Program-made: the position numbers and the translations under genes
Assembly: GCA_013373385.1 (NCBI GenBank)
Contig: JABXHX010000007.1
Coordinates: forward strand, 186,001-250,000
Direction of reading: 5' to 3'
Source of the DNA: Flavobacteriaceae bacterium
GTDB lineage: Bacteria > Bacteroidota > Bacteroidia > Flavobacteriales > Flavobacteriaceae
Length of the DNA stretch: 64,000 nt
Shown here: positions 45,904-55,157 of the stretch, piece after piece
Position numbering within the stretch: position 1 is the first letter of the stretch
Layout of the letters: the number at the start of each line of letters is the position of its first letter
The notes under the pieces: generated by a model
Told to the model about the DNA's origin: nothing
Database searches by the model: none
What the model saw: the letters and a program-made list of their open reading frames with translations, nothing else

Positions 45904-46661
45904 AACCTAATATCGATTTTTTGTTCATTTACTAAAAACTCCTTTAAAGAGTCAACGGGTGCTATTCCATAATGAAATAACGAAGCAATAGAAACAGCAT
46001 CTACATTTGTGCTTTTTATTACTTCTGATACGTGTTCTTTTTTTCCTGCACCTCCAGACGAAATAACTGGAATACTTACAATAGAAGACACTAATTCATT
46101 CAATTCTATATCAAACCCCTTTTTTGTTCCTTCTTTGTCTATAGAGGTTATCATAATTTCTCCTGCTCCTAAACTTTCAACTTCCTTAACCCATTCTAAT
46201 ACATCAATACCTGTAGGCTCTCTCCCATTATCAACATATACTTCCCATTGACCATCAACTTTCTTTTTTGCATCTATAGATGACACTATACATTGCGAAC
46301 CAAAAACTTCAGAAGCTTCTTTAATAAAATTTGGATTTTGAACTGCCTTAGTATTAATAGCTGTTTTGTCTGCTCCAGCATTTAAAGCTATTTGAATATC
46401 TTCAATCTTTCTAATACCTCCTCCAACAGTAATAGGAACGAAAACATCTCTACATGCTTTTTCAATTATATGAGTTAAACTATTTCTATCGTAATAAGCA
46501 GCAACAGCATCCATAAAAATAATCTCATCAATTCCTTGATTATAATATTTTTTTGCCATAGCATTAGGATCGCCTACCTTTCTTAACCCTTCTAGATGAA
46601 TTCCTTTAATAACAAAATCGTTTTTTACATCTAATCTAGCTATTATTCTTGTCTTATTCAT
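45900..46661 (-). CDS. HisF-type cyclase-like subunit
   Basis: 253 residues, (beta/alpha)8 barrel. Equivalents of the HisF catalytic Asp residues are kept: RLDVKNDFVIKG (Asp11 equivalent) and SSIDAKKK (Asp130 equivalent). The phosphate-binding segments VGGGIRKIEDI and SSGGAGKKEH are also present. By context it forms the ammonia channel with HisH for the WbpG-like enzyme. Conservation of both Asp residues means a true HisF activity cannot be excluded from sequence alone. It lies 1 bp after the NeuC-type gene. Confidence 0.88.
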   Translation of the reverse strand: MNKTRIIARLDVKNDFVIKGIHLEGLRKVGDPNAMAKKYYNQGIDEIIFMDAVAAYYDRNSLTHIIEKACRDVFVPITVGGGIRKIEDIQIALNAGADKTAINTKAVQNPNFIKEASEVFGSQCIVSSIDAKKKVDGQWEVYVDNGREPTGIDVLEWVKEVESLGAGEIMITSIDKEGTKKGFDIELNELVSSIVSIPVISSGGAGKKEHVSEVIKSTNVDAVSIASLFHYGIAPVDSLKEFLVNEQKIDIRL

Positions 46662-46662
46662 T

Positions 46663-47802
46663 TTAAATAACTTCTTGAAATTGTTTTTGATGTTCTATAT
46701 TCCAAAACTCTTGTGAATGCAAAAGTTTTAGAAATAAACTATCACTCCTACCCTTCCCAAAATAAAATTTAGCTTCTTCTGATTTTATTTTATTAGTATT
46801 AAACTTTTTAGTTTTACCTATAGCTTTCAATACACTTTCTATATCATAATTACAATTAAATATAGAGTCTAATTTTGCTCTATTATTCTGTCTCGTTCCA
46901 ATATCAACAGTTGGAACATTATAATAAGGTGCCTCTCTAATTCCTGCACTCGAATTTCCTATTATGTATTTAGACTCCTTTAAAAGCCTCAAAAAATACT
47001 CAAATCGTAACGACGGAAAAACCTTAATTTTATCTAGATTTTCTACCTTTCTAATCTCTTCCAAAATTTCTTTAGATCCTAAATCGTTATTAGGATAAAT
47101 TAAAATATAATTATCTTGACTTTTAACTAAGGCTTCTACAAAATTTCTAGCATACTCTTTTATATTATTATACTCCGTAGTAATTGGATGAAACATTGCT
47201 ATTGCAAATTCATCAAAACTAACATTATAATAATTCATAACTAACTCAAGATTAGGTAAACTATTCTCATCCATTAAATCTAAATCTGGTGAACCTAGAA
47301 TAAAAATTGACTTATCAAACTCTCCTAATTGAATTAATCTTTTTTTAGCTTCACTATTAGCAACTAAATGAATATGTGACATTTTTGTTACCGAATGTCT
47401 AATTAATTCATCAATAGTACCTGAAACCTCTCCCCCTTCTATATGAGCAACTAAAATGTTATTCAAGCTCCCTACAATAGCTCCAGCTAATGCTTCAACT
47501 CTATCTCCATGTACTACGATTAAATCTGGATTAATCTGAGCTATATATTGTGAAAAACCAACAATAGTCTTAGCTAAAGTTCTATCCATATACTCAATAG
47601 AGTCATGGTTAATATATTTGTATATATTTTTAAATCCTGCTTTTTGAATTTCATCTACTGTTAATCCATATAAAGAATTCATATGCATTCCTGTTACAAA
47701 AATATGAACTTCAAAATCATCAGATTTTTGAGAAATTGACATTAAAGATTTCAGCTTTCCAAAATCAGCTCTTGTACCAGTAAGAAATACTATTTTTTTC
47801 AT
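46663..47802 (-). CDS. UDP-N-acetylhexosamine 2-epimerase, hydrolysing (NeuC/LegG type)
   Basis: 379 residues. The opening [16 protein letters not shown] is the NeuC-type version of the GT-B epimerase fold. [37 protein letters not shown] and [12 protein letters not shown] follow. Such enzymes release ManNAc, or a 6-deoxy-diacetamido mannose in the legionaminate route, from the UDP-sugar. The start overlaps the NeuB-type stop by 4 bp (ATGA). Non-hydrolysing epimerases such as WbpI begin differently (GARPQ), so this is not WbpI. Confidence 0.9.
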   Translation of the reverse strand: MKKIVFLTGTRADFGKLKSLMSISQKSDDFEVHIFVTGMHMNSLYGLTVDEIQKAGFKNIYKYINHDSIEYMDRTLAKTIVGFSQYIAQINPDLIVVHGDRVEALAGAIVGSLNNILVAHIEGGEVSGTIDELIRHSVTKMSHIHLVANSEAKKRLIQLGEFDKSIFILGSPDLDLMDENSLPNLELVMNYYNVSFDEFAIAMFHPITTEYNNIKEYARNFVEALVKSQDNYILIYPNNDLGSKEILEEIRKVENLDKIKVFPSLRFEYFLRLLKESKYIIGNSSAGIREAPYYNVPTVDIGTRQNNRAKLDSIFNCNYDIESVLKAIGKTKKFNTNKIKSEEAKFYFGKGRSDSLFLKLLHSQEFWNIEHQKQFQEVI

Positions 47803-48839
47803 TTTTTAATATCACTCCAATCTAAATGAACATCATTTTCTATATCTTTCTCAGCTACTTTTCCTAAAATTTCTTTATAATTTTCAGCTAATATCTCTCC
47901 AGTACCTGGTCTTTTTACCCACAAATTTTCTTCCGTGAATTTTTCTCCCTTTTTTATTGATTTTATTGTCACCACAGAGGCGAAGGCAAAATCTATTGTT
48001 ACTTTTTCTTCTTTTGCAGCTTCCTTCTTACCTCCTCTCATTTTAGCTATTTCTTCACCTCCTATTATTAATTCTTTTAAGGCTATTGGATCCATTGAAT
48101 TAATAATATCTGGTCCCTTTCTATCCATTCTATCTGTAAAATGTCTTTCTAAAATTGAAGCTCCCAAAGCAACAGCTGCAAAACACGCCAAATTAGAAGT
48201 AGTGTGATCAGATAAACCTATTATCGCATTTGGAAACTCTTTTTCCAATTCTTGCATTGCTCCAAGTCTAACTAAATGTGAGGGAGTAGGATATAAATTT
48301 GTTGTATGTAATAATGCATAATCAATGTTATAATCTTCAAGAATATCAACAGTTTTCCGTACTGATTCTATATCATTCATTCCAGTACTAACAATCATAG
48401 GTTTTCCTTTAGAAGCAATATACTCTATTAAAGGATAGTTATTACATTCTCCAGACCCTATCTTATAAGAAGAAACTTCCATTCTCTCTAAACGATCTAC
48501 TGCAGCCCTAGAGAAAGGTGTACTGATAAAAATCATTCCTTTATTCTCTACATACTCTTTAAGTTTTAATTCATCTTCTTCATTTAAAGCACATCGCTCC
48601 ATTATTTCGTAAATTGAAACATTGGCATTACCTGGAATCACTTTTTTAGCTTCTTTACTCATTTCATCTTCAACAATATGAGTTTGATGCTTTATTACTT
48701 CCGCTCCTGCTTTCCACGCTGCATCAACCATCTCATATGCAGTCTCTAAACTACCTTCATGGTTGATTCCTATCTCAACAATAACTAAAGGTGGATGATT
48801 AACACCTATTTTTCTATTATCAATTATAATTTCTCTCAT
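47799..48839 (-). CDS. N-acetylneuraminate/legionaminate synthase family (NeuB/LegI type)
   Basis: 346 residues from the ATG at 48839 ([12 protein letters not shown]). An in-frame start at 48887 would overlap the epimerase gene by 68 bp and is less likely. NeuB TIM-barrel: [51 protein letters not shown] and [14 protein letters not shown], followed by the C-terminal SAF (antifreeze-like) domain from about residue 280 with WVKRPGTGE. It condenses phosphoenolpyruvate with an N-acylated mannosamine to a nonulosonic acid. Sialic and legionaminic acid synthases cannot be separated with certainty here. Confidence 0.9.
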   Translation of the reverse strand: MREIIIDNRKIGVNHPPLVIVEIGINHEGSLETAYEMVDAAWKAGAEVIKHQTHIVEDEMSKEAKKVIPGNANVSIYEIMERCALNEEDELKLKEYVENKGMIFISTPFSRAAVDRLERMEVSSYKIGSGECNNYPLIEYIASKGKPMIVSTGMNDIESVRKTVDILEDYNIDYALLHTTNLYPTPSHLVRLGAMQELEKEFPNAIIGLSDHTTSNLACFAAVALGASILERHFTDRMDRKGPDIINSMDPIALKELIIGGEEIAKMRGGKKEAAKEEKVTIDFAFASVVTIKSIKKGEKFTEENLWVKRPGTGEILAENYKEILGKVAEKDIENDVHLDWSDIKK

Positions 48840-49866
48840 TGTAATGTATTTCTTTATTTGTGTAGTACCTTTTATACCATTCCACAAATTTAGCTACTCC
48901 TTCTTCAATATTAACTTTAGACTTGTAATCATAATCATTGATTAATCCATCTATATCTGCCCATGTTTTTTTAACATCTCCCATCTGCATTGGCAACATT
49001 TCTTTGTATGCTTCTATTCCTATACTTGTTTCTATCCACTTAATAAAATCCAATAACTTTACAGGGTCATTATTTCCTATGTTATAGATTTTATATGGTT
49101 CTCTATCTTCAACAGGTTTTTCAACCACTCTTTTTACTCCTTCAACAATATCATCTATATATGTAAAATCACGTTCCATATCTCCATTGTTAAACACTTT
49201 GATTGGACGGTTGTTTGAAATTGCATCTACAAAAAGTATTGGAGCCATATCAGGTCTTCCCCATGGTCCGTAGACTGTAAAAAATCGCAGTCCTGTTGTT
49301 CGAATTTTATACAAGTGGCTATATGTATGTGCCATCAATTCGTTGCTCTTTTTTGTTGCAGCATACAAACTCACAGGAGTATCAACATTATCTTCTTCTG
49401 AAAAAGGAACTTTTTTATTGGCTCCATACACACTTGAACTACTTGCATACACCAAATGTTTAATTTCATGATGTCTACAACATTCCAAAACATTTAGAAA
49501 ACCAACAATGTTACTTTGGATATACACATCAGGATTTTCAATACTATAACGAACCCCCGCTTGAGCTGCTAAATTACAAACTACAACAAAATTTGATGTA
49601 GTAAATAATTTAAATAATTCTTCTTTATCTTCTAAGTTTAGTCGTATAAACTTAAAGTTATCATAAGTACTACTATTTGTTTCTTGATAAAATATCTCAG
49701 CATTTTTTCTATCAATACCTAACTCTTTTAATCGAGCATATTTTAAACTAACATCATAATAATCATTGATATTATCTATTCCTACCACTACGTGTCCTAG
49801 TTCTAATAGTTTTTGACTTAAATGAAATCCAATAAAGCCTGCTGCTCCTGTAACTAAAATTTTCAT
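48820..49866 (-). CDS. UDP-uronate 4-epimerase-like SDR protein (CapI family), copy 1
   Basis: 348 residues. NAD-binding [16 protein letters not shown], catalytic Ser in [11 protein letters not shown] and the Y-x3-K pair in [10 protein letters not shown] are intact. [16 protein letters not shown] is typical of UDP-glucuronate 4-epimerases. It directly follows the UDP-glucose dehydrogenase gene (1-bp overlap), so UDP-GlcA to UDP-GalA is the likely reaction. It is a clear paralogue of 53890-54906. The C-terminal tail is rich in Asn/Tyr and runs 20 bp into the NeuB-type gene. Confidence 0.88.
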   Translation of the reverse strand: MKILVTGAAGFIGFHLSQKLLELGHVVVGIDNINDYYDVSLKYARLKELGIDRKNAEIFYQETNSSTYDNFKFIRLNLEDKEELFKLFTTSNFVVVCNLAAQAGVRYSIENPDVYIQSNIVGFLNVLECCRHHEIKHLVYASSSSVYGANKKVPFSEEDNVDTPVSLYAATKKSNELMAHTYSHLYKIRTTGLRFFTVYGPWGRPDMAPILFVDAISNNRPIKVFNNGDMERDFTYIDDIVEGVKRVVEKPVEDREPYKIYNIGNNDPVKLLDFIKWIETSIGIEAYKEMLPMQMGDVKKTWADIDGLINDYDYKSKVNIEEGVAKFVEWYKRYYTNKEIHYNERNYN

Positions 49867-51191
49867 TAGTTTTTTCCTATTTGATAATATTCAAATCCTT
49901 TTTCTTCCAAGCCGTAAGTAGTATATTGATTTCTTCCATCAAAGATAACAGGAGTTTTTAATTGTTTTTCTACTTCTGAAAAATCTGGAGAACGGAATTC
50001 TTTCCATTCCGTTAATAATATCAATGCATCGGCATCATTTAAAACTTCATATTTAGCGTTTTTATAAGCTACATTTTCAACTCCTTTTAGATAAAAATGT
50101 TGCGCTTCCTCCATCGCTTTAGGATCGTATGCTTGCACCTTTGCTCCTCTATTTACCAATTCTTTAATAACATAAATAGCTGGGGCTTCACGCATATCAT
50201 CAGTTCCTGGTTTAAATGCTAATCCCCACAAACCGAAAGTTTTTCCTGATAAATCTTCTCCAAATCTTTTGATAATTTTTTGTGCTATGACAAACTTTTG
50301 ACGATCGTTTACATCTTCAACAGACTTTATCAATTGTGCTTCATATCCATTTTCCTCTGCAATTTTCTTCAATGCTTTGACATCCTTCGGAAAACAAGAG
50401 CCTCCATAACCAGCACCTGGATATATAAAACTATAACCAATTCTTGAATCGGAACCGATTCCTGCACGAACATTGTTTACATCTGCACCTACTCGTTCAC
50501 AAATATTCGCCATTTCATTCATAAATGAGATTTTTGTTGCTAGCATTGCATTTGCTGCGTATTTTGTCATTTCCGCTGAGCGAACATCCATCGCAATAAA
50601 TCGTTCATGCAACATGGTAAATGGTGTATAAAGTTGACGCATTTTTTCAAAAGCGTAATCAGATTCTGCACCAATTACTACCCTATCTGGCTTCATAAAA
50701 TCGTTGATAGCATCTCCTTCTTTTAAAAATTCAGGGTTTGAAACTACATCAAATTCAATCGTCTCTTTTCTTTTATTTAATTCTTCTTGAATGGTAGCTT
50801 TAACTTTATCGGCTGTTCCTACTGGAACTGTTGATTTATCAACCACAATCAACCTACGGTTCATTTTCTGACCTATTTCTTTAGCCACAGCTAACACATA
50901 TTGTAAATCGGCTGAACCATCTTCTCCCATCGGAGTACCAACCGCTATAAAAACGATTTCTGCTTCTTGAATAGCTTCTTCTAATTTTGTAGTAAAAAAT
51001 AAGTTTTTCTTTTCTACATTTTTTAGCACCATTTTTTCTAATCCTGGTTCATAGATTGGAATAATTCCTTCATGCAGCTTATTTATTTTTTCTTGATCAA
51101 TATCAACACAAGTAACTTTGTTTCCCATTTCTGAAAAACATGTTCCTGATACCAACCCTACATATCCTGTACCTATGACAGCTATATTCAT
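49866..51191 (-). CDS. ugd: UDP-glucose 6-dehydrogenase
   Basis: 441 residues. N-terminal NAD domain [35 protein letters not shown], and the catalytic Cys in [16 protein letters not shown] (about residue 260), followed by [12 protein letters not shown]. These match UDP-glucose dehydrogenases, which oxidise UDP-Glc to UDP-GlcA in two steps. It is placed between a TagD-like cytidylyltransferase gene (0 bp) and the CapI-like epimerase gene, as a pair for uronic acid supply to the polysaccharide. Confidence 0.93.
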   Translation of the reverse strand: MNIAVIGTGYVGLVSGTCFSEMGNKVTCVDIDQEKINKLHEGIIPIYEPGLEKMVLKNVEKKNLFFTTKLEEAIQEAEIVFIAVGTPMGEDGSADLQYVLAVAKEIGQKMNRRLIVVDKSTVPVGTADKVKATIQEELNKRKETIEFDVVSNPEFLKEGDAINDFMKPDRVVIGAESDYAFEKMRQLYTPFTMLHERFIAMDVRSAEMTKYAANAMLATKISFMNEMANICERVGADVNNVRAGIGSDSRIGYSFIYPGAGYGGSCFPKDVKALKKIAEENGYEAQLIKSVEDVNDRQKFVIAQKIIKRFGEDLSGKTFGLWGLAFKPGTDDMREAPAIYVIKELVNRGAKVQAYDPKAMEEAQHFYLKGVENVAYKNAKYEVLNDADALILLTEWKEFRSPDFSEVEKQLKTPVIFDGRNQYTTYGLEEKGFEYYQIGKN

Positions 51192-51623
51192 TTATTTATC
51201 TTTATTTCTTAGATTTTCCTTTTCTTGTACTTCTTTTCTTAATCCACTGCTAGAAAAGCGATGCTCTCTTTTGTTAAAATACAATTTAATCCCTTTCTTT
51301 TCACAAAAATCTCTTCCTGTAAATTGTTTATTAGCATACTCGTCTCCAATAACTCGTACATCTATTTTAAAAGATCGTAATACATCTTCTAAATCTTGTT
51401 CGGTAGCATAAGGCACTATTTCATCTACATATTTACATCCCTTTAGTTGGATATATCTTTCAACAACCGATTGCACAGGTTTGTTTTTTTCTGGTCTATC
51501 AATGGTAGGGTCGGTTTGTAAACCACAAATTAAATAATCGCACTGACGTTTTGCGTCTTCTAACATTTTGATATGCCCCGCATGTAATAAGTCAAATGCA
51601 CTAAATGTAATTCCTATTTTCAT
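51192..51623 (-). CDS. TagD-like cytidylyltransferase (glycerol-3-phosphate type)
   Basis: 143 residues from the ATG at 51623; an upstream in-frame start adds eight polar residues without support. The nucleotidyltransferase signature FDLLHAGHIKML (HxGH) and the C-terminal RFSSSGLRKE block, equivalent to RTxGISTT, are seen. The family activates glycerol-3-phosphate or similar small alcohol phosphates as CDP derivatives. A glycerol-phosphate-like substituent or linker on the glycan is possible, although no CDP-glycerol transferase is certain in the locus; the unknown GT at 35050-36285 is a candidate. Confidence 0.8.
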   Translation of the reverse strand: MKIGITFSAFDLLHAGHIKMLEDAKRQCDYLICGLQTDPTIDRPEKNKPVQSVVERYIQLKGCKYVDEIVPYATEQDLEDVLRSFKIDVRVIGDEYANKQFTGRDFCEKKGIKLYFNKREHRFSSSGLRKEVQEKENLRNKDK

Positions 51624-51661
51624 ACCTCTTCTTTCTTTTGCCTGCAAATATAGTTTTTTAT

Positions 51662-52597
51662 TTATTGAATAAAAGGATGTTTTTCACCTTTTATCTTTAC
51701 TTCTAAATTTCTAATATCATGAACAATTTCTATGGATTGTTTTGCTGCTTCTAATCCAAAGCCATTTCCTTGCAATATTTTCTTATAACTTTCTGTATGC
51801 AGCTCTGTAAAACCACCACTAAACTCAATTTCTTGTCCGTCAATATTGATAGAACGATAGGTTCGTTGTCCTTTTTGCTTTATTTCATTTGGCAATGAAT
51901 TTTCATCTATTGATAAAAACCAACGAACTCTTGCTTTTTCAAATTCTAAATAACCAGCTGCCGTATCCTTTGTTCTTAAATGCACTTGGTTTTCTTGTAT
52001 CTTTCCGAAGACCCATGATAACATATCATAGAAGTGCACACCAATATTTGTAGCAATTCCACCTGATTTACTTTCATCACCTTTCCAAGAAATATGATAC
52101 CAACCACCTCTAGAAGTGATGTATGTTAAATCGATATCGTACTTTTCTTTTTTATTTTCTTTTGCTACTTTTTCTTTCAATGCAATGATACTAGGATGCA
52201 AACGCAATTGAAGGATGGTATGAATCTTTTGTCCTGATTCTTTTTCTATTGCTTGCAAAGCATCTACATTCCACGGATTTAATACCAACGGTTTTTCACA
52301 AATTGCATCTGCCCCTCTTCGTAACGCCATTCTTATATGTGAATCGTGTAAATAATTCGGTGTACAAATACTTACATAATCTAATGGTATGTTTTGCTGA
52401 CGTTTTAATTTCTCAATATGGCGATCAAAACGTTCAAATTCTACAAAGAAATCTGCTTTTGGGAAATAACTATCTAATATCCCCACACTATCATTTTTAT
52501 CCAATGCAGCTATTAGATTGTTGTTCGTATCTTTTATCGCTTTTAAATGCCTTGGCGCAATATACCCAGCTGCTCCTAAGAGGGCGAAATTTTTCAT
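51662..52597 (-). CDS. WlbA/WbpB-type UDP-N-acetylglucosaminuronate 3-dehydrogenase
   Basis: 311 residues, Gfo/Idh/MocA family. NAD domain FALLGAAGYIAPRHLKAI, then the catalytic Glu-Lys-Pro in AICEKPLVLNPWNVDAL and a His/Asp-type site around GGIATNIGVHFYDML. Close in form to WlbA/WbpB, which oxidise UDP-GlcNAcA at C3 as the first step to 2,3-diamino uronic acids. The substrate would be supplied by the dehydrogenase encoded directly upstream (touching). The matching WbpE aminotransferase and WbpD acetyltransferase are not adjacent. The DegT enzyme at 30132-31259 could supply the first. Confidence 0.85.
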   Translation of the reverse strand: MKNFALLGAAGYIAPRHLKAIKDTNNNLIAALDKNDSVGILDSYFPKADFFVEFERFDRHIEKLKRQQNIPLDYVSICTPNYLHDSHIRMALRRGADAICEKPLVLNPWNVDALQAIEKESGQKIHTILQLRLHPSIIALKEKVAKENKKEKYDIDLTYITSRGGWYHISWKGDESKSGGIATNIGVHFYDMLSWVFGKIQENQVHLRTKDTAAGYLEFEKARVRWFLSIDENSLPNEIKQKGQRTYRSINIDGQEIEFSGGFTELHTESYKKILQGNGFGLEAAKQSIEIVHDIRNLEVKIKGEKHPFIQ

Positions 52598-53881
52598 CTA
52601 CAATCCTTTATTTTTAATCTTTTTTGCTAGGATGTTTTTCACATCATATACAATTGATTTCTCTTTCTGTATTTTTTTAAAATCTAACCCTTTAAACTCA
52701 TCATGTGCTACCGTAAGTACCACTGCATCAAAACTTTTATTTGGCAATGTATCTAAAGCCATTAATCCATATTCTTTTTTAACCTCTGCTATATTTGCCC
52801 AAGGGTCGTAAACTGTTACTTTAACTCCAAACTCTTTTAAAGCTGAAATTACATCAACCACTTTCGTATTGCGAACATCAGGGCAATTCTCTTTAAAAGT
52901 AATTCCCAACACCAATACATCTGCATTTTTTACTTTTATATCTTCCTTAATCATCAATTTTACCACTTCAGAAGCTACATATTCTCCCATACTATCATTT
53001 ACCCTTCTACCTGCTAAGATAATTTCTGGATGATAGCCATATTCTAACGCCTTTTGCGCTAAATAATATGGGTCAACACCAATACAGTGTCCTCCTACTA
53101 AACCTGGCTTAAAAGGTAAAAAATTCCACTTTGTTCCTGCTGCCGCTAACACATCCTGTGTATTGATATCCATCAAACTGAAAATTTTAGCTAACTCATT
53201 TACAAAAGCAATATTGATATCTCTTTGTGAGTTTTCAATTACCTTTGCAGCTTCTGCTACTTTTATAGTGGGTGCTAAATGTGTACCAGCTATAATAACA
53301 GATTTATACAAGTCATCTACTTTTTTTCCTGTTTCAGGAGTTGAACCTGAGGTTACTTTTAGTATTTTTTCTACCGTATGTTTTTTATCTCCCGGATTGA
53401 TGCGTTCTGGAGAGTATCCTGCAAAAAAGTCTTTATTATACTTTAATCCTGAAGCTTTTTCTAAAACTGGAATACATTCTTCTTCTGTTGCACCAGGAAA
53501 TACCGTTGACTCGTATATTACGATATCTCCTTTATTTAACACACTGCCAACCGTCTCACTCGCTTTAATCAATGGCGTTAAAACGGGTTTGTTATTTTTA
53601 TCAACGGGAGTTGGTACAGTAACAATATAGTAGTTACATTTTTTGATATCTTCTTGAGAAGTAGAACAATACAATCCTTTTGCATCCGAAGGTTGATCTA
53701 CTAATACTGTTTGCAACATCTTACGATCAACCTCTAACGTAGTATCGGTTCCAGACATTAACTCTTCTACTCTCTTTTTATTGATATCAAAACCTACTAC
53801 AGCATATTTAGTGGCAAATAATCTTGCCAATGGCAACCCCACATATCCTAATCCTACTATTCCAATTTTTGGCTGCTCCAT
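52598..53881 (-). CDS. UDP-N-acetylglucosamine 6-dehydrogenase (WbpA/TviB family)
   Basis: 427 residues. VGLGYVGLPLARLFA at the N-terminus, YSPERINPGD, the catalytic Cys in VGGHCIGVDPYYLA (about residue 265) and GITFKENCPDVRNTKV mark the WbpA/TviB branch. It oxidises UDP-GlcNAc to UDP-GlcNAcA. It abuts the WlbA-like gene and lies 8 bp after a CapI-like epimerase gene, so UDP-GlcNAcA can be passed either to C3 oxidation or to C4 epimerisation (UDP-GalNAcA). Confidence 0.92.
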   Translation of the reverse strand: MEQPKIGIVGLGYVGLPLARLFATKYAVVGFDINKKRVEELMSGTDTTLEVDRKMLQTVLVDQPSDAKGLYCSTSQEDIKKCNYYIVTVPTPVDKNNKPVLTPLIKASETVGSVLNKGDIVIYESTVFPGATEEECIPVLEKASGLKYNKDFFAGYSPERINPGDKKHTVEKILKVTSGSTPETGKKVDDLYKSVIIAGTHLAPTIKVAEAAKVIENSQRDINIAFVNELAKIFSLMDINTQDVLAAAGTKWNFLPFKPGLVGGHCIGVDPYYLAQKALEYGYHPEIILAGRRVNDSMGEYVASEVVKLMIKEDIKVKNADVLVLGITFKENCPDVRNTKVVDVISALKEFGVKVTVYDPWANIAEVKKEYGLMALDTLPNKSFDAVVLTVAHDEFKGLDFKKIQKEKSIVYDVKNILAKKIKNKGL

Positions 53882-53889
53882 TATTCTAC

Positions 53890-54906
53890 TTAACTATTTT
53901 CTTTTTTATACCAATCAATAAACTTCTTAACACCTACTTCTATTCCTGTTTGACTTGCATACCCTAGTCTCTTTATTTCTGCTACATCTGCCCAAGTTTT
54001 CGGAACATCACCATCTTGTAATGGTAAATATTCTTTGATTGCTTTTTGATTTAGCTCTAATTCAATTGCCTGAATAAAATCTTCTAACTTTTGTGGCTGT
54101 CCATTTCCTATATTTACAACTCTATAATTCTCATTTTTAGCAGGATGCTCAATTAAAAGTTCTATTCCGTTTATAATATCATCTATATAAGTGAAATCCC
54201 TTTCCATTTTACCATGATTAAAAACTTTAATCGGTTTTTTATTTGCAATTGCTTCCGTAAATAAATACAATGCCATATCGGGTCTTCCCCATGGCCCATA
54301 TACCGTAAAGAATCGCATTCCTGTTGTTGGCATTCCGTATAAATGACTATAGGTGTGTGCCATTAACTCGTTGCTCTTTTTGGTGGCTGCATATAAACTA
54401 ATTGGCGTGTCTACATTGTCTCTTTCTGAAAATGGAATCTTAGTGTTAGCCCCATATACACTTGAACTACTTGCATATAACAAATGTTGTATTTTAAAGT
54501 TTCTGCAACATTCTAATACGTTTAAAAAACCCACAATATTACTTTGAATATACACATCTGGGTTCTCTATACTGTACCTAACTCCAGCTTGTGCTGCCAA
54601 ATTACAAACTTCATCAAAAGTATACTCCTCAAATAGTGCATTTAATTCATTTTTATCTTCAAGATTCATTCTTACAAATTCAAATGAATTATATATTGAA
54701 CTCAAACTTTTTTTATAAAAAACTTCTGCATCATTTCTATCAACACCCAACTCTTTTAAGCGAGCATATTTTAAATTGACATCGTAGTAATCGTTTATAT
54801 TATCAATACCTACAACATGATAACCCCTTTTCAATAATTTGAGAGACAAATGAAACCCGATAAACCCTGCAGCACCTGTGACTAATATTTTTTTAGTTGA
54901 ATTCAA
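53890..54906 (-). CDS. UDP-uronate 4-epimerase-like SDR protein (CapI family), copy 2, TTG start
   Basis: 338 residues. [37 protein letters not shown] and [15 protein letters not shown] are shared with copy 1 at 48820-49866; long stretches are the same. It is the first gene of the locus, next to a UDP-GlcNAc dehydrogenase, so UDP-GlcNAcA to UDP-GalNAcA is the most fitting reaction. No ATG exists between the upstream in-frame stop and the NAD-binding strand. Translation should start at the TTG at 54906, preceded by AGAGGA. Confidence 0.87.
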   Translation of the reverse strand: MNSTKKILVTGAAGFIGFHLSLKLLKRGYHVVGIDNINDYYDVNLKYARLKELGVDRNDAEVFYKKSLSSIYNSFEFVRMNLEDKNELNALFEEYTFDEVCNLAAQAGVRYSIENPDVYIQSNIVGFLNVLECCRNFKIQHLLYASSSSVYGANTKIPFSERDNVDTPISLYAATKKSNELMAHTYSHLYGMPTTGMRFFTVYGPWGRPDMALYLFTEAIANKKPIKVFNHGKMERDFTYIDDIINGIELLIEHPAKNENYRVVNIGNGQPQKLEDFIQAIELELNQKAIKEYLPLQDGDVPKTWADVAEIKRLGYASQTGIEVGVKKFIDWYKKENS

Positions 54907-55025
54907 TCCTCTGATATTAACTTATTTTTCAATTTCCGAAAATACAAAAAAGATTACAAACTAAAATCTGCAAACAGCTTTAACTTCCTTTATTTTCTTG
55001 TATGAACAGTAATTTTAATCCATAA
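54907..55025. other. Leader region upstream of the polysaccharide locus
   Basis: About 120 bp between the first gene of the locus and the tRNA terminator. It must hold the main promoter of the minus-strand locus unless transcription starts internally. The best -7 candidate on the minus strand is TATTTTCG (near 54938-54945, one mismatch), without a good -33 box. No NusG/UpxY-like gene or other recognisable leader element was seen. Confidence 0.4.
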
Positions 55026-55060
55026 AAAAATCTCTACATATAATATATGTAGAGATTTTT
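55026..55060 (-). terminator. Terminator of the tRNA-Val transcript
   Basis: A perfect 16-bp inverted repeat (arms 55026-55041 and 55045-55060, core ATCTCTACATAT) with a 3-base loop, 5 bp after the tRNA 3' end. Confidence 0.9.
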
Positions 55061-55065
55061 AAAAG

Positions 55066-55140
55066 TGGGCGCGAAGGGATTCGAACCCCTGACCCCTTGG
55101 GTGTAAACCAAGTGCTCTGAACCAACTGAGCTACGCGCCC
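55066..55140 (-). tRNA. tRNA-Val(TAC)
   Basis: 75 nt on the minus strand. The acceptor stem GGGCGCG pairs with CGCGCCC, the T arm holds GGTTCGAATCC, and the anticodon arm CTTGG-TTTACAC-CCAAG gives anticodon TAC. The CCA end is not encoded: the discriminator base is A, and the following bases are CTT. A consensus promoter lies directly upstream and a strong terminator directly downstream. Confidence 0.97.
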
Positions 55141-55157
55141 TTGCATGATTGCGGATG

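Noticed and set aside
45271..46661. HisH and HisF as part of a histidine biosynthesis operon
   Set aside because: No other his gene is present, and both are interlocked with WbpG- and NeuC-type genes. The glycan amidotransferase role explains the context better.
46663..47802. WbpI-type non-hydrolysing UDP-GlcNAc3NAcA 2-epimerase
   Set aside because: The N-terminus has the NeuC-type [10 protein letters not shown] motif rather than GARPQ, and NeuB- and NeuA-type genes are adjacent.
51118..54779. Plus-strand reading frames opposite the nucleotide-sugar genes
   Set aside because: They lie entirely antisense to well-conserved genes and have no recognisable domains.
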